In this document: in pieces, positions 15,005-23,430 of the stretch
How the letters are laid out: each line of letters starts with the position of its first letter
Numbering within the stretch: the stretch's first letter is position 1
NCBI GenBank assembly: GCA_910579435.1
Contig: CAJTVF010000023.1
Span: 1 to 35,395, forward strand
Origin: an uncultured Oscillibacter sp.
GTDB taxonomy: Bacteria > Bacillota > Clostridia > Oscillospirales > Oscillospiraceae
Direction: 5' to 3'
Length of the DNA stretch: 35,395 bases
Translations under genes and position numbers: made by a program
The notes under the pieces: model-generated
Seen by the model: the letters and a program-made list of their open reading frames with translations, nothing else
What the model was told of the DNA's origin: nothing
Database searches by the model: none

Positions 15005-16332
15005 GTCCGCAAATCCATCCCCGCCGTGCCCCCCGCCACAATGACGGCGGGGGCCTCCGCCCCGGCCTCCCGGGCCCTCTCCGCAATATTCTCCAACGTC
15101 CCCCGGACTGCCCGGGGGGCGTTTTTTCCAAAGACCACGGCGATGGGCGTGTCCCCCGGCAGTCCGGCCCCGATGAGGCGGCGGGCGATTTCCTCCAGCC
15201 GGGACAGGCCCATGAGGAACACCAAGGTCCCCGGCAAGCGGGCCAGCTCCTCCAAATGGGACGGCAGTCCGTCCGGCGAATCCGCCGTGTGGGCGGTAAC
15301 CACGTGAAAGCCCCGGCTGACTCCCCGGTGGGTGGCGGGAATCCCCGCCGCGCCGGGCACGGCCACGGCGGAGGTGACGCCGGGGACATACTCCCACGCA
15401 ATTCCGGCGGCCTGGAGGGCCAGAGCCTCTTCCCCGCCCCGCCCAAAGACGAAGGGGTCCCCGCCCTTGAGGCGGACCACCGTCTTTCCCTCCCGGGCCT
15501 TGGCAATCAAAAGGGCGCTGATGTCCTCCTGGGCCATGGAGCGCCGCCCCCGCCGCTTGCCCACATAGATTTTTTCCGCCCCCTCCGGGGCCGCGTCCAG
15601 CAGCGCCTGGTCCAGCAGATCGTCGTAAACCACCGCGCCGCAGCCCTCCAGCAGCCGCAGGCCCCGGACGGTAATCAGGTCCGCCGCCCCGCAGCCCGCG
15701 CCCACCAGATAGACCTTCCCGGTCCCCGGCGCGTTCTCGAAAACCGCCGCCAGCGCGGCCTCCTCCAGGGGGAAGCCCTGTTCCATACAATCCGAAAACA
15801 GCCGGGCAAACACGGCGGCGCGGTTTTCCTCCGCCACCCGTTTTCGGACCATGGGACGCAGGGAGGCCAGGTAGTCCAGCAGCTCCCCGAAGTCCTCCGG
15901 CAGACGCTCCGAAACCCGCCGCCCCACCCAGGCGGCGGCGCTGGGGCTGGCCCCGGCGGTGGAAACGCCCACGGTCAAATCCCCCCGCTTCACCAGGGCG
16001 GGAAACAGGAAGGTACACGCCTCCTTGTCGTCCACCGCGTTGACCGGAATCCCCCGCTCCCGGCAGAGGGCCGCAATCCCCCGGTTCACCTCCCGGCTGT
16101 CCGTGGCGGCAATTACAAAACACTTCCCCTCCAGCATACCGGGCGCAAAGGCCCGGCGGAGCAGCGTCACCCCAGGAAGCTCCGCAATCTCCGGCAGAAT
16201 CTCCGGCGCGGCCACCGTGAGCCGGGGCCCGTAGGGCTGGAGCTTTTGAACCTTCCGCGCCGCCACGGCCCCGCCGCCCACCACCAGGCCCTCCCGGCCC
16301 TCCAGCTCCATAAAAAACGGAAAGTATCCCAT
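15001..16332 (-). CDS. cysG: Fused siroheme synthase: precorrin-2 dehydrogenase/ferrochelatase plus uroporphyrinogen-III methyltransferase
   Basis: 443 aa, cytoplasmic. N-terminal CysG-B/Met8-like half (1-195) with NAD-binding VVGGGAVAARKV (17-28), the catalytic Asp in VNAVDD (D101 region) and the STAGASP loop (124-130): oxidation of precorrin-2 and iron insertion. C-terminal SUMT half (207-443) with VYLVGAGCGAADLITVRG (208-225), KGGDPFVFGRGGEE (289-302), YVPGVTSA and IPATHRG: SAM-dependent methylation of uroporphyrinogen III at C2 and C7. Together they make sirohaem from uroporphyrinogen III. Last gene of the minus-strand operon headed by a sirohaem reductase. The order resembles E. coli CysG; the symbol is used on that basis. 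Confidence 0.92.
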   Translation of the reverse strand: MGYFPFFMELEGREGLVVGGGAVAARKVQKLQPYGPRLTVAAPEILPEIAELPGVTLLRRAFAPGMLEGKCFVIAATDSREVNRGIAALCRERGIPVNAVDDKEACTFLFPALVKRGDLTVGVSTAGASPSAAAWVGRRVSERLPEDFGELLDYLASLRPMVRKRVAEENRAAVFARLFSDCMEQGFPLEEAALAAVFENAPGTGKVYLVGAGCGAADLITVRGLRLLEGCGAVVYDDLLDQALLDAAPEGAEKIYVGKRRGRRSMAQEDISALLIAKAREGKTVVRLKGGDPFVFGRGGEEALALQAAGIAWEYVPGVTSAVAVPGAAGIPATHRGVSRGFHVVTAHTADSPDGLPSHLEELARLPGTLVFLMGLSRLEEIARRLIGAGLPGDTPIAVVFGKNAPRAVRGTLENIAERAREAGAEAPAVIVAGGTAGMDLRT

Positions 16333-16334
16333 CC

Positions 16335-17105
16335 TCAGCCCTCCTCCGGCAGCTCGCAGAAATAACGCCAGCCCCCCGGACCGGCGGTCCGGTCCAGGCG
16401 CACGCCCATGACCCGCTCCAGAATCCCGCTCCGATAAATTTCTTCCGGACCGCCCAGGGCCAGCAGCCGCCCCTCCCCCAGCACGGCCACGTCGTCCGCC
16501 GCCGCCAGGGCCAGGCAGAGGTCGTGGAGGACCGCCGCCGCGCCGCGCCCCTCCGCCGCCAGGCGGCGGAGCAGGGCCAGGGTCTCCAGCTGGTTCCGGA
16601 TATCCAGATACGTGGTGGGTTCGTCCATGAGGATGGTCTCCGTCTCCTGGGCCAGGGCCAGGGCCAGATAGACCTTCTGCCGCTGTCCCCCGGAGAGCTC
16701 CGGCAAAGGCCGGTCCGCCAGGTCCAGCGCGCCCGCCGCCGCCAGGGCCAGGCCCACAGCCTCATGATCCTCCCGCCGGTAGCGCCGTGGATAGGACAGA
16801 TAGGGAAACCGCCCGTGGAGGACCATCCGCCGGGCTGTGATGCTGGGCACCGCCCGGGACTGGGGCAGATAGGCGATTTTCCGGGCGGCTTCCCGGGGGC
16901 TGTAGTTCCCCAGGGACCTCCCGTCCAGCAGAATTTCCCCGCCAAGCGGCGGCAAAAGGCCCGGCAGGGTCCGCAAAAGCGTACTTTTCCCGCAGCCGTT
17001 GGGCCCCAGCAAAACCAGCACCCGCCCGGGGCGAACCGCCAGAGATACGTCCTCCAGCACGGTCCTGCCCGGGTAACCCACGGAAAGGTTTTTCACTTCA
17101 AGCAC
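16335..17105 (-). CDS. ABC transporter ATPase (FecE/BtuD-type)
   Basis: 256 aa from GTG 17105, which overlaps the permease stop by 8 bp; a GTG three codons later is an alternative. Walker A GPNGCGKST (34-42), Q-loop LPQSR (Q82), signature LSGGQ (137-141), Walker B ILMDEP (158-163) with the DEPTTYLD form common to iron-chelate and cobalamin importers, and the H-loop in VLHDL. It energises import by the FecCD-type permease encoded just upstream. Starts 3 bp from the siroheme synthase gene downstream. Confidence 0.93.
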   Translation of the reverse strand: MLEVKNLSVGYPGRTVLEDVSLAVRPGRVLVLLGPNGCGKSTLLRTLPGLLPPLGGEILLDGRSLGNYSPREAARKIAYLPQSRAVPSITARRMVLHGRFPYLSYPRRYRREDHEAVGLALAAAGALDLADRPLPELSGGQRQKVYLALALAQETETILMDEPTTYLDIRNQLETLALLRRLAAEGRGAAAVLHDLCLALAAADDVAVLGEGRLLALGGPEEIYRSGILERVMGVRLDRTAGPGGWRYFCELPEEG

Positions 17106-18117
17106 GGCCCATCCCCCTTCCCCGTTTCTGCCGCAGCAGCAGCCAGAGGAAAAACGGCCCGCCCAGCAGGGACAGCGCCACCCCCACCGGCAGCTCATAG
17201 GGGGCGAACAGCGTCCGGGCCAGAATGTCGCATACCGTCAGCAGCGCCGCTCCCCCCAGCGCCGCCGCCAGCAGCAGCCGGGCGGAGCTGTCCTCCCCCG
17301 CCAGGCGGCGGACCATATGGGGGGCGATCAAACCCACGAAGCCCAGCAGTCCCGCAAAGCTCACCGCCGCCCCCGCCAGGGCCGCCGCCAGGGCCAGCAG
17401 AATCAGCCGCAGCCGTCGGGCCGGAAGCCCCAGGCTCCGGGCGGTCTCCTCCCCGAGAAGCAGCACGTCCAGCTCCCCCGACAAGGAGAGCGCCAGGAGA
17501 AACGCCGCCAGAATCACCCAGAAGGCCGGAGCCACCCGGTTCATGGAGAGGTTCGCCACGCCCCCCACCCGAAAATCCGCGTAGCCGTTCAGCGCATCCG
17601 GAAAAAAGGCCAGCACGGCGTCGACCCCCGCGCTGAACATGCCGCTGACCGCCACGCCCGCCAGCACCAGGGTCATTTTCGACGCGCCGGTCCGGGACCC
17701 GATGAACAGCACCAGCAGCACGCCTCCCAGGGCTCCCAGAAACGCGGCGAAGGGAACCGCCGCCGTCCAGGCGGGCCACAGGGCGGCGCAGACCGCCGTG
17801 CAGAACCCCGCCCCGGCGTTGACGCCAATGATGTTGGGGGCCGCCAGGGGATTTCCCAATACGCCCTGGATGATGGTCCCCGCCGCCGCCAGCGCCGCCC
17901 CCGCCAGGAGACAGCCGCAGGTCCGGGGCAGGCGGGCGTAAAGGACGATGCTCGCCGCCGTTCCGCTCCCCCGCCCCAGCAGGGCCGCCAGCACCTCCCC
18001 CGGGGCCACGGGCACGGCCCCCAGGCACAGGCTCAGCAGGGCGGAGAGGACCGCCAGGGCCCCCAGGACCGGAACCACCGATTCAGTTGGGATAGAGAAT
18101 GTCCGCAAGTCCTTCAT
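17098..18117 (-). CDS. FecCD/BtuC-family ABC permease
   Basis: 339 aa with about nine to ten TM helices. Family landmarks: RLPRTCGCLLAGAALAAAG (65-83 region), IQGVLGNPLAAPNIIGVNAGAG in two parts (GVLGNPLAAP and IIGVNAGAG), and FVGLIAPHMVRRLAG near the C-terminus, which contacts the ATPase. Homodimer expected, importing an iron chelate, haem or corrinoid. ATG 18117 lies inside the end of the binding-protein gene (35-bp overlap), and its own end overlaps the ATPase start: tight translational coupling. Confidence 0.93.
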   Translation of the reverse strand: MKDLRTFSIPTESVVPVLGALAVLSALLSLCLGAVPVAPGEVLAALLGRGSGTAASIVLYARLPRTCGCLLAGAALAAAGTIIQGVLGNPLAAPNIIGVNAGAGFCTAVCAALWPAWTAAVPFAAFLGALGGVLLVLFIGSRTGASKMTLVLAGVAVSGMFSAGVDAVLAFFPDALNGYADFRVGGVANLSMNRVAPAFWVILAAFLLALSLSGELDVLLLGEETARSLGLPARRLRLILLALAAALAGAAVSFAGLLGFVGLIAPHMVRRLAGEDSSARLLLAAALGGAALLTVCDILARTLFAPYELPVGVALSLLGGPFFLWLLLRQKRGRGMGRA

Positions 18118-19045
18118 AGGCTTCCCCCCAGCGGGCGTTGGGCTTTAGATTATAGAGCTTATGGTCCAGGGTGATGAACCGCCCTTCCCTCACCGCCCGG
18201 AGCGTCCCCCAGGCGGGATTCGAGAGCAGGGCGGCCTCCAGGGACGCCCTGGCCTTTTCCACATTAACGTCCGACGCCTGCAATACGGCGAAAATATAGT
18301 CCGGGTCCCCGGCGATGACGCCCTCCAGGCTCAGATTCTCCAGAAGGCCCCCGCCGTCGGCGATGTTGACGCAGCCCAGCTCCGCCAGCATCTCCCCCAG
18401 GACGCTTCCCTCGCTGCCCTTGGCCTTGCAGCTGCTGCCGCTGGCCCGGACATAGAGGACCCTTGGGGCGCTGCCGTCCTGCCGGGCCAGGGCGGCGTCC
18501 ACCCGGGCCCGGACGTCCTCGCCATAGGTCTTATACCGCTCCGGCTGTCCCGTGAGGCGGGCGCAGACCTCCAGCATCCGCAGGTAGTCGTCGAAGCAGT
18601 CCACCTCGAAATAAGCGGCGGGAATGCCCGCCCGGGCCAGGGGCTCCTTCAGCTCCAGGTCCGCGGCGGTATTGACGCTGGCCAGAATCAGGTCCGGCTC
18701 CGCCGCCAGCAGCACCTCCAGATTCGGCTCCTTCACGGCCCCCAGGTCCGCCGCGTCCTCCCGCAGGCCCAGGTCGAAGGAGGTCCACGCGTCCCCGGCG
18801 GCGGCAATGAGGGTATCCCGCCCCCCGGCCAGGCACCAGATGTCCGCAAAGCTGCCGATCATCGCCGCCACCCTTTGCGGCGGCTCCAGTTCAAATTCCT
18901 GTCCCAGATCGTCTGTAAAGAAAACCAGCTTCCCGGCGGCGGGCTCCGCAATTTCACCGGGCCCGGTGCTTCCGGCGGGCTCCGCCGCCGCGCCGCAGGC
19001 CGGGAGCGCCAGGAGCAGGACCAGCAGAAGGCAAAGGCGTTTCAT
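18083..19045 (-). CDS. FecB/BtuF-type substrate-binding lipoprotein
   Basis: 320 aa. Lipoprotein signal with lipobox LPAC (C17), then a Pro/Gly/Ala-rich linker. The mature part has the two-lobe, long-helix build of metal-chelate binding proteins: VFFTDDLGQEFELEPPQRVAA is represented by DDLGQEFELE and PQRVAAMIGS, followed by EPNLEVLLAAEPDLILAS and the connecting helix. Ligand not readable; iron chelate, haem or a corrinoid are all possible, and the company of sirohaem genes favours iron. GGGAGAAG precedes ATG 19045. Confidence 0.88.
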   Translation of the reverse strand: MKRLCLLLVLLLALPACGAAAEPAGSTGPGEIAEPAAGKLVFFTDDLGQEFELEPPQRVAAMIGSFADIWCLAGGRDTLIAAAGDAWTSFDLGLREDAADLGAVKEPNLEVLLAAEPDLILASVNTAADLELKEPLARAGIPAAYFEVDCFDDYLRMLEVCARLTGQPERYKTYGEDVRARVDAALARQDGSAPRVLYVRASGSSCKAKGSEGSVLGEMLAELGCVNIADGGGLLENLSLEGVIAGDPDYIFAVLQASDVNVEKARASLEAALLSNPAWGTLRAVREGRFITLDHKLYNLKPNARWGEAYEGLADILYPN

Positions 19046-19067
19046 CGTTCTCTTCTCCCATCACGCG

Positions 19068-19102
19068 GAAAAGGAGGCGGGCCCTGGGCTCGCCTCCTTT
19101 CC
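19068..19102. terminator. Hairpin between the sirohaem reductase and the binding-protein gene
   Basis: Stem AAAGGAGGCG (19070-19079) / CGCCTCCTTT (19091-19100). The T-run is on the plus strand only, so on the operon strand it may attenuate rather than stop transcription. Confidence 0.5.
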
Positions 19103-19118
19103 GTCAAAAAGTCGTATC

Positions 19119-20666
19119 TCAGGCGTACTTCGCCACAATGGCGTTCAGGTCCTCCCGGTGGGTCTCGGACCACTGGCCCCAGGTCTGGCCCGCGGCCGCA
19201 GCCGCCCGGCCCAGCTCCACCAGCAGGGCGGGGATGTCCTTCTCCAGGATCACTGCCCCCGCCTCGCCGAAGCGGGCTTCGTCCAGCGCGTCGCTGCCTC
19301 CCAGGAACAGGCGGAAGGCGGGCTGGGGCTTCTTGTCCTCCAGGCGGACGCCGCCCTGGAAGCCGATGGTCCCCGCCTGATGGGCGGCGCAGCTGGAGGG
19401 ACAGCCGGAGATGTTAATGCGGGGCAGGGCCCCGTCGGGGATGCCGGCCTCCCGGACCGCGCTTACCGCGGCCTGGAGCAGTCCCTGGCTGTCCCGGACG
19501 CCCTGCTGGCACACCGTCGCGCCGATGCAGGCCACGCTGTGCTCAAACTCCGTCCGCGCGCCGTCCTCCGTGACGGCCAGAACCTTCTCCGCCTCGGCGG
19601 CGGTGAGGTTCACCACATACAGCGTCTCGTCCGGGCCTACCCGGCACCCGGCCCCGGGAACGTCCTGCAAGACCGCGTACAGTTCCGCCGGCTTCTCCAC
19701 CGGCAGCACGCCGCCGATGGGGTGGTACTTCACGGCGTACAGCCCCTCCTGCTTCTGGGGGACGGCCCGGGGATGGTCCAGCGTCTCCCCCGTGCCCTTG
19801 GCGACGTCGGCGGGGGCCTCCAGGCCCGAAACCTCCAGCCCGCCCTGGGCTTTCAAGGCCCCCACGTTTTTCAGGAACGCCTCCTTCAGCCCCTCGGGGC
19901 CCAGGGTGTCCTGCATGAAGCGGGTCCGGGCCTTGGCCCGGTTCTCATAGTTGCCGTGCCGGCAGAAGGTGTCCACCATGGCCCGGACGTAATACAGCAC
20001 GTCCTTGGGGTCCACCGCCTCGTCCACCAGCACGCCCATGCGGTGGCCCATGGCCCCCAGCCCCCCGGCGATGCGGAGGGAGAAGGTCCCGTTCTCCTGG
20101 GCCCGGAAGCCCATGTCCCGGAAGGCGCTGTGGACGGAGTCGTCCACGCCGTTGGAAAAGGCGATCTTCAATTTCCGGGGCATGTGGATGTCCCGGCAGA
20201 TGGAGAGCAGGTAGTCCGTCACCGCCGCCGCCCAGGGGGACGGGTCAAAGGCCTCCCCCTTCTGCACGCCGGACAGGGGGCTGCACATGACGTTCCGGGG
20301 GTTGTCCCCGCCGCCGCCCCGGCAGAGGATGCCCGCCCCGGCGGCCTCTCCTATGATGGCGGGGACCTGCTCCGCCGCAAGGTCGTGGAGCTGCACCGTC
20401 TCGCAGGTGGTGAGCTTCAACCGCCGGACCTGGTACTTCTCCACGGTGTCCGCCAGGAATTTCAGCCGTTCCATGGTCAGCCGCCCGGCGGGCATCCGGA
20501 GGCGGAGCATGTGCTTCGACTGGTCCCGCTGGGCATAGCTGCCCATGCCGCCGGAATAGCCTTTATAGTCCTTCTTGTCGATTTTCCCCTCCTGGAAATC
20601 CTGAATCCTCCCGGAGAAGGTTTCAATTTCCTCCCGGTATGTCTGGAGCCATTTGGAATCCACCAT
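19119..20666 (-). CDS. Nitrite/sulfite reductase, sirohaem and [4Fe-4S] type
   Basis: 515 aa from ATG 20666; a longer frame to 20720 lacks a ribosome site and would start within a promoter-proximal leader. Two ferredoxin-like half-domains, with the sirohaem/[4Fe-4S] ligands C380-X5-C386 and C422-X3-C426 (NISGCPSSC). R/K-rich substrate segments are present: RLRMPAGRL (55-63) and the RGGGGDNPRNVMCSPLSG loop (116-133). It reduces nitrite or sulfite by six electrons; which one cannot be decided from sequence. No flavoprotein partner is adjacent. First gene of an operon that also supplies metal uptake and sirohaem synthesis. Confidence 0.9.
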   Translation of the reverse strand: MVDSKWLQTYREEIETFSGRIQDFQEGKIDKKDYKGYSGGMGSYAQRDQSKHMLRLRMPAGRLTMERLKFLADTVEKYQVRRLKLTTCETVQLHDLAAEQVPAIIGEAAGAGILCRGGGGDNPRNVMCSPLSGVQKGEAFDPSPWAAAVTDYLLSICRDIHMPRKLKIAFSNGVDDSVHSAFRDMGFRAQENGTFSLRIAGGLGAMGHRMGVLVDEAVDPKDVLYYVRAMVDTFCRHGNYENRAKARTRFMQDTLGPEGLKEAFLKNVGALKAQGGLEVSGLEAPADVAKGTGETLDHPRAVPQKQEGLYAVKYHPIGGVLPVEKPAELYAVLQDVPGAGCRVGPDETLYVVNLTAAEAEKVLAVTEDGARTEFEHSVACIGATVCQQGVRDSQGLLQAAVSAVREAGIPDGALPRINISGCPSSCAAHQAGTIGFQGGVRLEDKKPQPAFRLFLGGSDALDEARFGEAGAVILEKDIPALLVELGRAAAAAGQTWGQWSETHREDLNAIVAKYA

Positions 20667-20722
20667 AAAGCGCCGCCCTCTTTCCAAGTAATCCGCCGTC
20701 AAGGCGGGAATTTGTCCCAATT

Positions 20723-20751
20723 ATTTTATCACAAAGCCTTTCCCGCCGCAA
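20723..20751 (-). promoter_or_regulatory. Sigma-A promoter of the sirohaem reductase operon
   Basis: TTGCGG (20751-20746), 17 bp, TAAAAT (20728-20723) on the minus strand. The palindromic element copy C begins 10 bp upstream of the -35. Confidence 0.75.
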
Positions 20752-20761
20752 TCCCCAATTA

Positions 20762-20922
20762 AGGAAGCACTGATGAAATCAACGTGTGCAGATTTGCGCC
20801 AGAAATTTCTGCTGGCAAGGAAGAAAATCGCAGGAATCCTGACGGATTTCAAGATTTTCTAACGCAGTCCAGCGGGAATTTATGGCGTGAAGCTGTGTGC
20901 GGGGATTTCATCAGTGGTTCCT
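20762..20922 (+). repeat. Palindromic 161-bp element, subfamily 1, copy C (opposite orientation)
   Basis: Flanked by TA on both sides (20760-20761 and 20923-20924). Nested pairing: terminal arms of 20 bp, GCTGG (20811-20815) with CCAGC (20869-20873), AGAAAATC (20822-20829) with GATTTTCT (20853-20860), and a 23-nt loop (20830-20852) containing GGAATCCTGACGGATTT. No coding frame conserved among copies in both subfamilies. Confidence 0.9.
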
Positions 20923-20957
20923 TAAATACCGGGACGCTTCCCAGCCGCCGAAATGGA

Positions 20958-20986
20958 TTGCGCCGGAGAAAAAACTGTGGTACACT
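20958..20986 (+). promoter_or_regulatory. Sigma-A promoter of the nitroreductase gene
   Basis: TTGCGC (20958-20963), 17 bp, TACACT (20981-20986). Confidence 0.65.
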
Positions 20987-21029
20987 TACAGTATCGCCAT
21001 TTTAACTGAATAAGAAACGAGGTTTTTTT

Positions 21030-21542
21030 ATGGACTTTCAAACCCTCTCCGCCGCGCGGTATTCCCTGCGCAAATTTGACCCCCGGCCCGTGGAGCAGGA
21101 AAAGCTGGACTTGATCCTGGAGGCCGGACGGAACGCCCCCACGGCCCACAACTACCAGCCCCAGCGCATTTTCGTCCTCCAAACCCCCGAGGCCCTGGAG
21201 AAAGCCGACGCCTGCTCCGGGGCTCACTTCCATCCGCCGGTGATGCTGGCGGTGGCCTGCGACCCCGCCGTCTCCTGGAAGCGGGAGACCGACGGCAAGG
21301 ACCACGGCGAAATCGACGCCGCCATCGCCGTCACGCAGATGATGCTCCAGGCGGCGGACCTGGGGCTGGGCACCACCTATGTGGGCATGTTCGAGCCGGA
21401 CAAGCTCCTGGCGGCCTTCCCGGAGATGGCGGGGACCCGCCCCATTGCCCTGCTGCCCCTGGGCTACCCGGCGGAGGGAGCCCATCCCGCCCGGCTCCAC
21501 ACGGACCGCAAGCCCATGGAGGAGCTGGTAAAGTATCTGTAA
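21030..21542 (+). CDS. Nitroreductase family FMN oxidoreductase
   Basis: 170 aa, short member of the NfsA/FrxA superfamily. ARYSLRKFDPRPVEQEKL (9-26) contains the FMN-phosphate Arg cluster, AGRNAPTAHNYQPQ (32-45) the Pro/Asn-rich FMN loop, and GLGTTYVGMFEPD (120-132 region) plus LLPLGYPAE the C-terminal flavin-binding segments. These enzymes reduce nitroaromatics, quinones or flavins with NAD(P)H; substrate here is open. Monocistronic between its own promoter and a strong terminator. Confidence 0.9.
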   Translation: MDFQTLSAARYSLRKFDPRPVEQEKLDLILEAGRNAPTAHNYQPQRIFVLQTPEALEKADACSGAHFHPPVMLAVACDPAVSWKRETDGKDHGEIDAAIAVTQMMLQAADLGLGTTYVGMFEPDKLLAAFPEMAGTRPIALLPLGYPAEGAHPARLHTDRKPMEELVKYL

Positions 21543-21544
21543 GC

Positions 21545-21581
21545 AAGCAGGAGGCCGCCCTTTGGCGGCCTCCTGCTTTTC
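21545..21581. terminator. Bidirectional terminator between nitroreductase and carboxypeptidase genes
   Basis: Stem AAGCAGGAGGCCGCC / GGCGGCCTCCTGCTT with CTTT loop and T-run; the convergent carboxypeptidase gene ends inside it. Confidence 0.9.
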
Positions 21582-22947
21582 ATCTTCTCTTGCGCGTGCC
21601 CCGGTAACCGCCCCGGCGGCCTCCGCCGCCGACGCTGCGTCCATAGCGGTAGCGGCGGCGGCTGAACAGCAGCCTCCAGCCTCCGAAGATCACGGCCAGA
21701 ACCAGGACCACGCCCAGCCCCACCTTGGCGGCGGTAGTGGAGAAGAAGCTCTTCACGTCCCGCCACAGGATGCGGATTCGGGACGCCTCCACGCTGGTAA
21801 AGGCCAGCAGGTCCACCTCCACCAGCTGCTCTCCGTCCAGGGTGATGGTCATGGTGCCCAGCACGTCCCCCTCGCTGATAGGGGCCTCCACCGGGTCGGA
21901 TTTCAGGGTAATGGTTTTCTCCAGCTCCTCCAGGTCCGTCTCCTTGGGCAGCAGCAGCTCCACCGCCTTGGCGGGGCGGAGGGTCACATGGTCCGTGGAG
22001 GAAAGGGACACCGGGGCCTCCCCGGCCACGTCGTCCTCCTTTAAAATGGTCTGATAGGAGAAGTTGCCGTAAGCCCAGTCATAGAGCTTGTTCGTATACA
22101 CGAAGCTGTAGGTCCACCAGGTGCCGTTCTGGTCCTGGGTCCGCTCCGCGCCCAGAATCACGCAGAGAAGGTCCATGCTGGCGTGCTGGGCGGTGGAGAC
22201 CAGGCAGTTCCCCGCCATGGAGTGGGAGCCGGTCTTCACGCCGTGAACGTCGGCGTTGTAGTACTCCCGGGTGCTCCGGATCAGGAAGTTGGTGTTGTTC
22301 AGCACCCGTTCCTCGGACATATTCGTGGCGGGGACGGTGTGGGTGCTGGTGTCGCAGATAGTCATGAACATGGGGTGTTCCATGGCCGCCTTGGTAATGA
22401 GGTACAGGTCCCATGCGGTGGTATAGTGCTGGGAGTCGTGGTAGCCATGGGGGTTCATGAAGTGGGTGTCCTCACAGCCCAGCTCCGCCGCCCTGGCGTT
22501 CATTTGGTCCACGAAGCTGCTGACGGAGCCGGAGACCTTCTCCGCCAGGATGGCGCCCGCCTCGTTGGCGGAAACCACCATCAGGCAGTAGAGCAGCTCC
22601 TCCACCGTCAGCACCTCTCCCGCCTCGATTCCGGCGGTGCTGCCGTCCTCCGCCAGCCCCTCCAGGGCCGTGGGGGTGGCGGTGATCTCCTGGCTCAGGC
22701 TCAGCCGTCCCTCCTCGATGGCGTCCAGCACCAGCAGGCAGGTCATGATCTTGGTGAGGCTGGCGGGATAGAGCTCGTCGTGCTCGTTCAGGGCATAGAG
22801 CACCGCCCCGGTCTTCTGGTCCACCAGCAGGGCCGCCTTGGCCTCCATCTCCCAGTCCGGCGCCTTGACCGCCCGCGCGGGGACAGCCAGCTGCCCAATC
22901 AGCAGAAGGGCCAGGAAAAAACTTGTGAAAAAGCGCCGTGTTTTCAT
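21580..22947 (-). CDS. D-alanyl-D-alanine carboxypeptidase (DacF/PBP5-like)
   Basis: About 455 aa; ATG 22947 is preferred because GGGGG sits 6 nt upstream, ATG 22953 being the alternative. Signal peptide ends near AVPARA (25-30 in the longer form). Penicillin-binding motifs in longer-form numbering: SLTK (S65-K68), SAN (128-130), KTG (240-242). A beta-rich C-terminal domain follows, then a TM helix at about 405-425 and an Arg/Gly-rich tail (RRRYRYGR..., RGGYRGTRKRR). The enzyme trims the terminal D-Ala of peptidoglycan stem peptides. The C-terminal membrane anchor plus basic cytoplasmic tail is longer than in PBP5. Divergent from the comEA operon. Confidence 0.93.
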   Translation of the reverse strand: MKTRRFFTSFFLALLLIGQLAVPARAVKAPDWEMEAKAALLVDQKTGAVLYALNEHDELYPASLTKIMTCLLVLDAIEEGRLSLSQEITATPTALEGLAEDGSTAGIEAGEVLTVEELLYCLMVVSANEAGAILAEKVSGSVSSFVDQMNARAAELGCEDTHFMNPHGYHDSQHYTTAWDLYLITKAAMEHPMFMTICDTSTHTVPATNMSEERVLNNTNFLIRSTREYYNADVHGVKTGSHSMAGNCLVSTAQHASMDLLCVILGAERTQDQNGTWWTYSFVYTNKLYDWAYGNFSYQTILKEDDVAGEAPVSLSSTDHVTLRPAKAVELLLPKETDLEELEKTITLKSDPVEAPISEGDVLGTMTITLDGEQLVEVDLLAFTSVEASRIRILWRDVKSFFSTTAAKVGLGVVLVLAVIFGGWRLLFSRRRYRYGRSVGGGGRRGGYRGTRKRR

Positions 22948-22966
22948 GTCCATCCCCCAAAATCTG

Positions 22967-22975
22967 TGTTATAAT
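22967..22975 (+). promoter_or_regulatory. Extended -10 promoter for the comEA-kinase operon
   Basis: TGTTATAAT, with no clear -35 at 17 bp; about 80 bp before the ComEA start. The sequence ATAATA on this site could also serve the divergent carboxypeptidase gene. Confidence 0.5.
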
Positions 22976-23055
22976 AGAGCCGGTAGAGCGGCGGCCGCCG
23001 CTGCCGGCCGACGATTTCCCCAACAGTATACCAAAAAAATTGGAGGAACGCAACC

Positions 23056-23430
23056 ATGGAGACGCGCCGAAAAACCGCCTGGGGAGAATGGGCCCTGCTG
23101 GGCCTGACGGCGCTGTTTTTGAGCCTGCTTTTGGGGCTGTTCCTCCGGGACCGGAGAGCCGTGGATGCGCCCGCCTTCGTGGAGACGGAGCTGACCGCGC
23201 CCATCGAAGAGGTCCGGCCGGACCCGTCCCCGGTGAACCTCAACACTGCGGACGCGGAGGCGCTGACCGCCCTTCCCGGCATCGGGGAGGAGCTGGCCCG
23301 GCGGATCGTGGAATACCGGGAGGAACACGGGCCCTTTGAAGCCGTGGAGGATTTGACGGAGGTCTCCGGCATCGGTCAGGGAAAGCTGGCGGCGCTGGAG
23401 GGACTTGTGACAGTGGAGGAGCTTACATGA
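23056..23430 (+). CDS. ComEA-like helix-hairpin-helix DNA-binding protein
   Basis: 124 aa. One N-terminal TM helix (about 12-30) anchors a linker and a C-terminal double helix-hairpin-helix domain: VNLNTADAEALTALPGIGEELARRIV in two parts (NTADAEALTALPGIG, 74-88, and the second LTEVSGIGQGKLAAL, 108-122). In competence ComEA is the membrane DNA receptor for uptake; here the SLBB domain of classical ComEA is absent and no comEC follows, so the role is open. GGAGG precedes ATG 23056. The stop overlaps the response regulator start (ATGA). Confidence 0.88.
   Translation: METRRKTAWGEWALLGLTALFLSLLLGLFLRDRRAVDAPAFVETELTAPIEEVRPDPSPVNLNTADAEALTALPGIGEELARRIVEYREEHGPFEAVEDLTEVSGIGQGKLAALEGLVTVEELT

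Noticed and set aside
13682..16945. A 1087-codon open frame on the minus strand
   Set aside because: It runs antisense to the MATE gene and then out of frame through siroheme synthase and ATPase genes; its translation is low-complexity Gly/Arg/His-rich, a GC-rich shadow.
20667..20761. Possible cobalamin riboswitch before the metal-chelate operon
   Set aside because: The leader from the promoter to the start codon is too short and no B12-box is visible.
18624..20762. A 712-codon open frame on the plus strand
   Set aside because: Antisense to the sirohaem reductase and binding-protein genes, which have clear family motifs; no ribosome site or domain.
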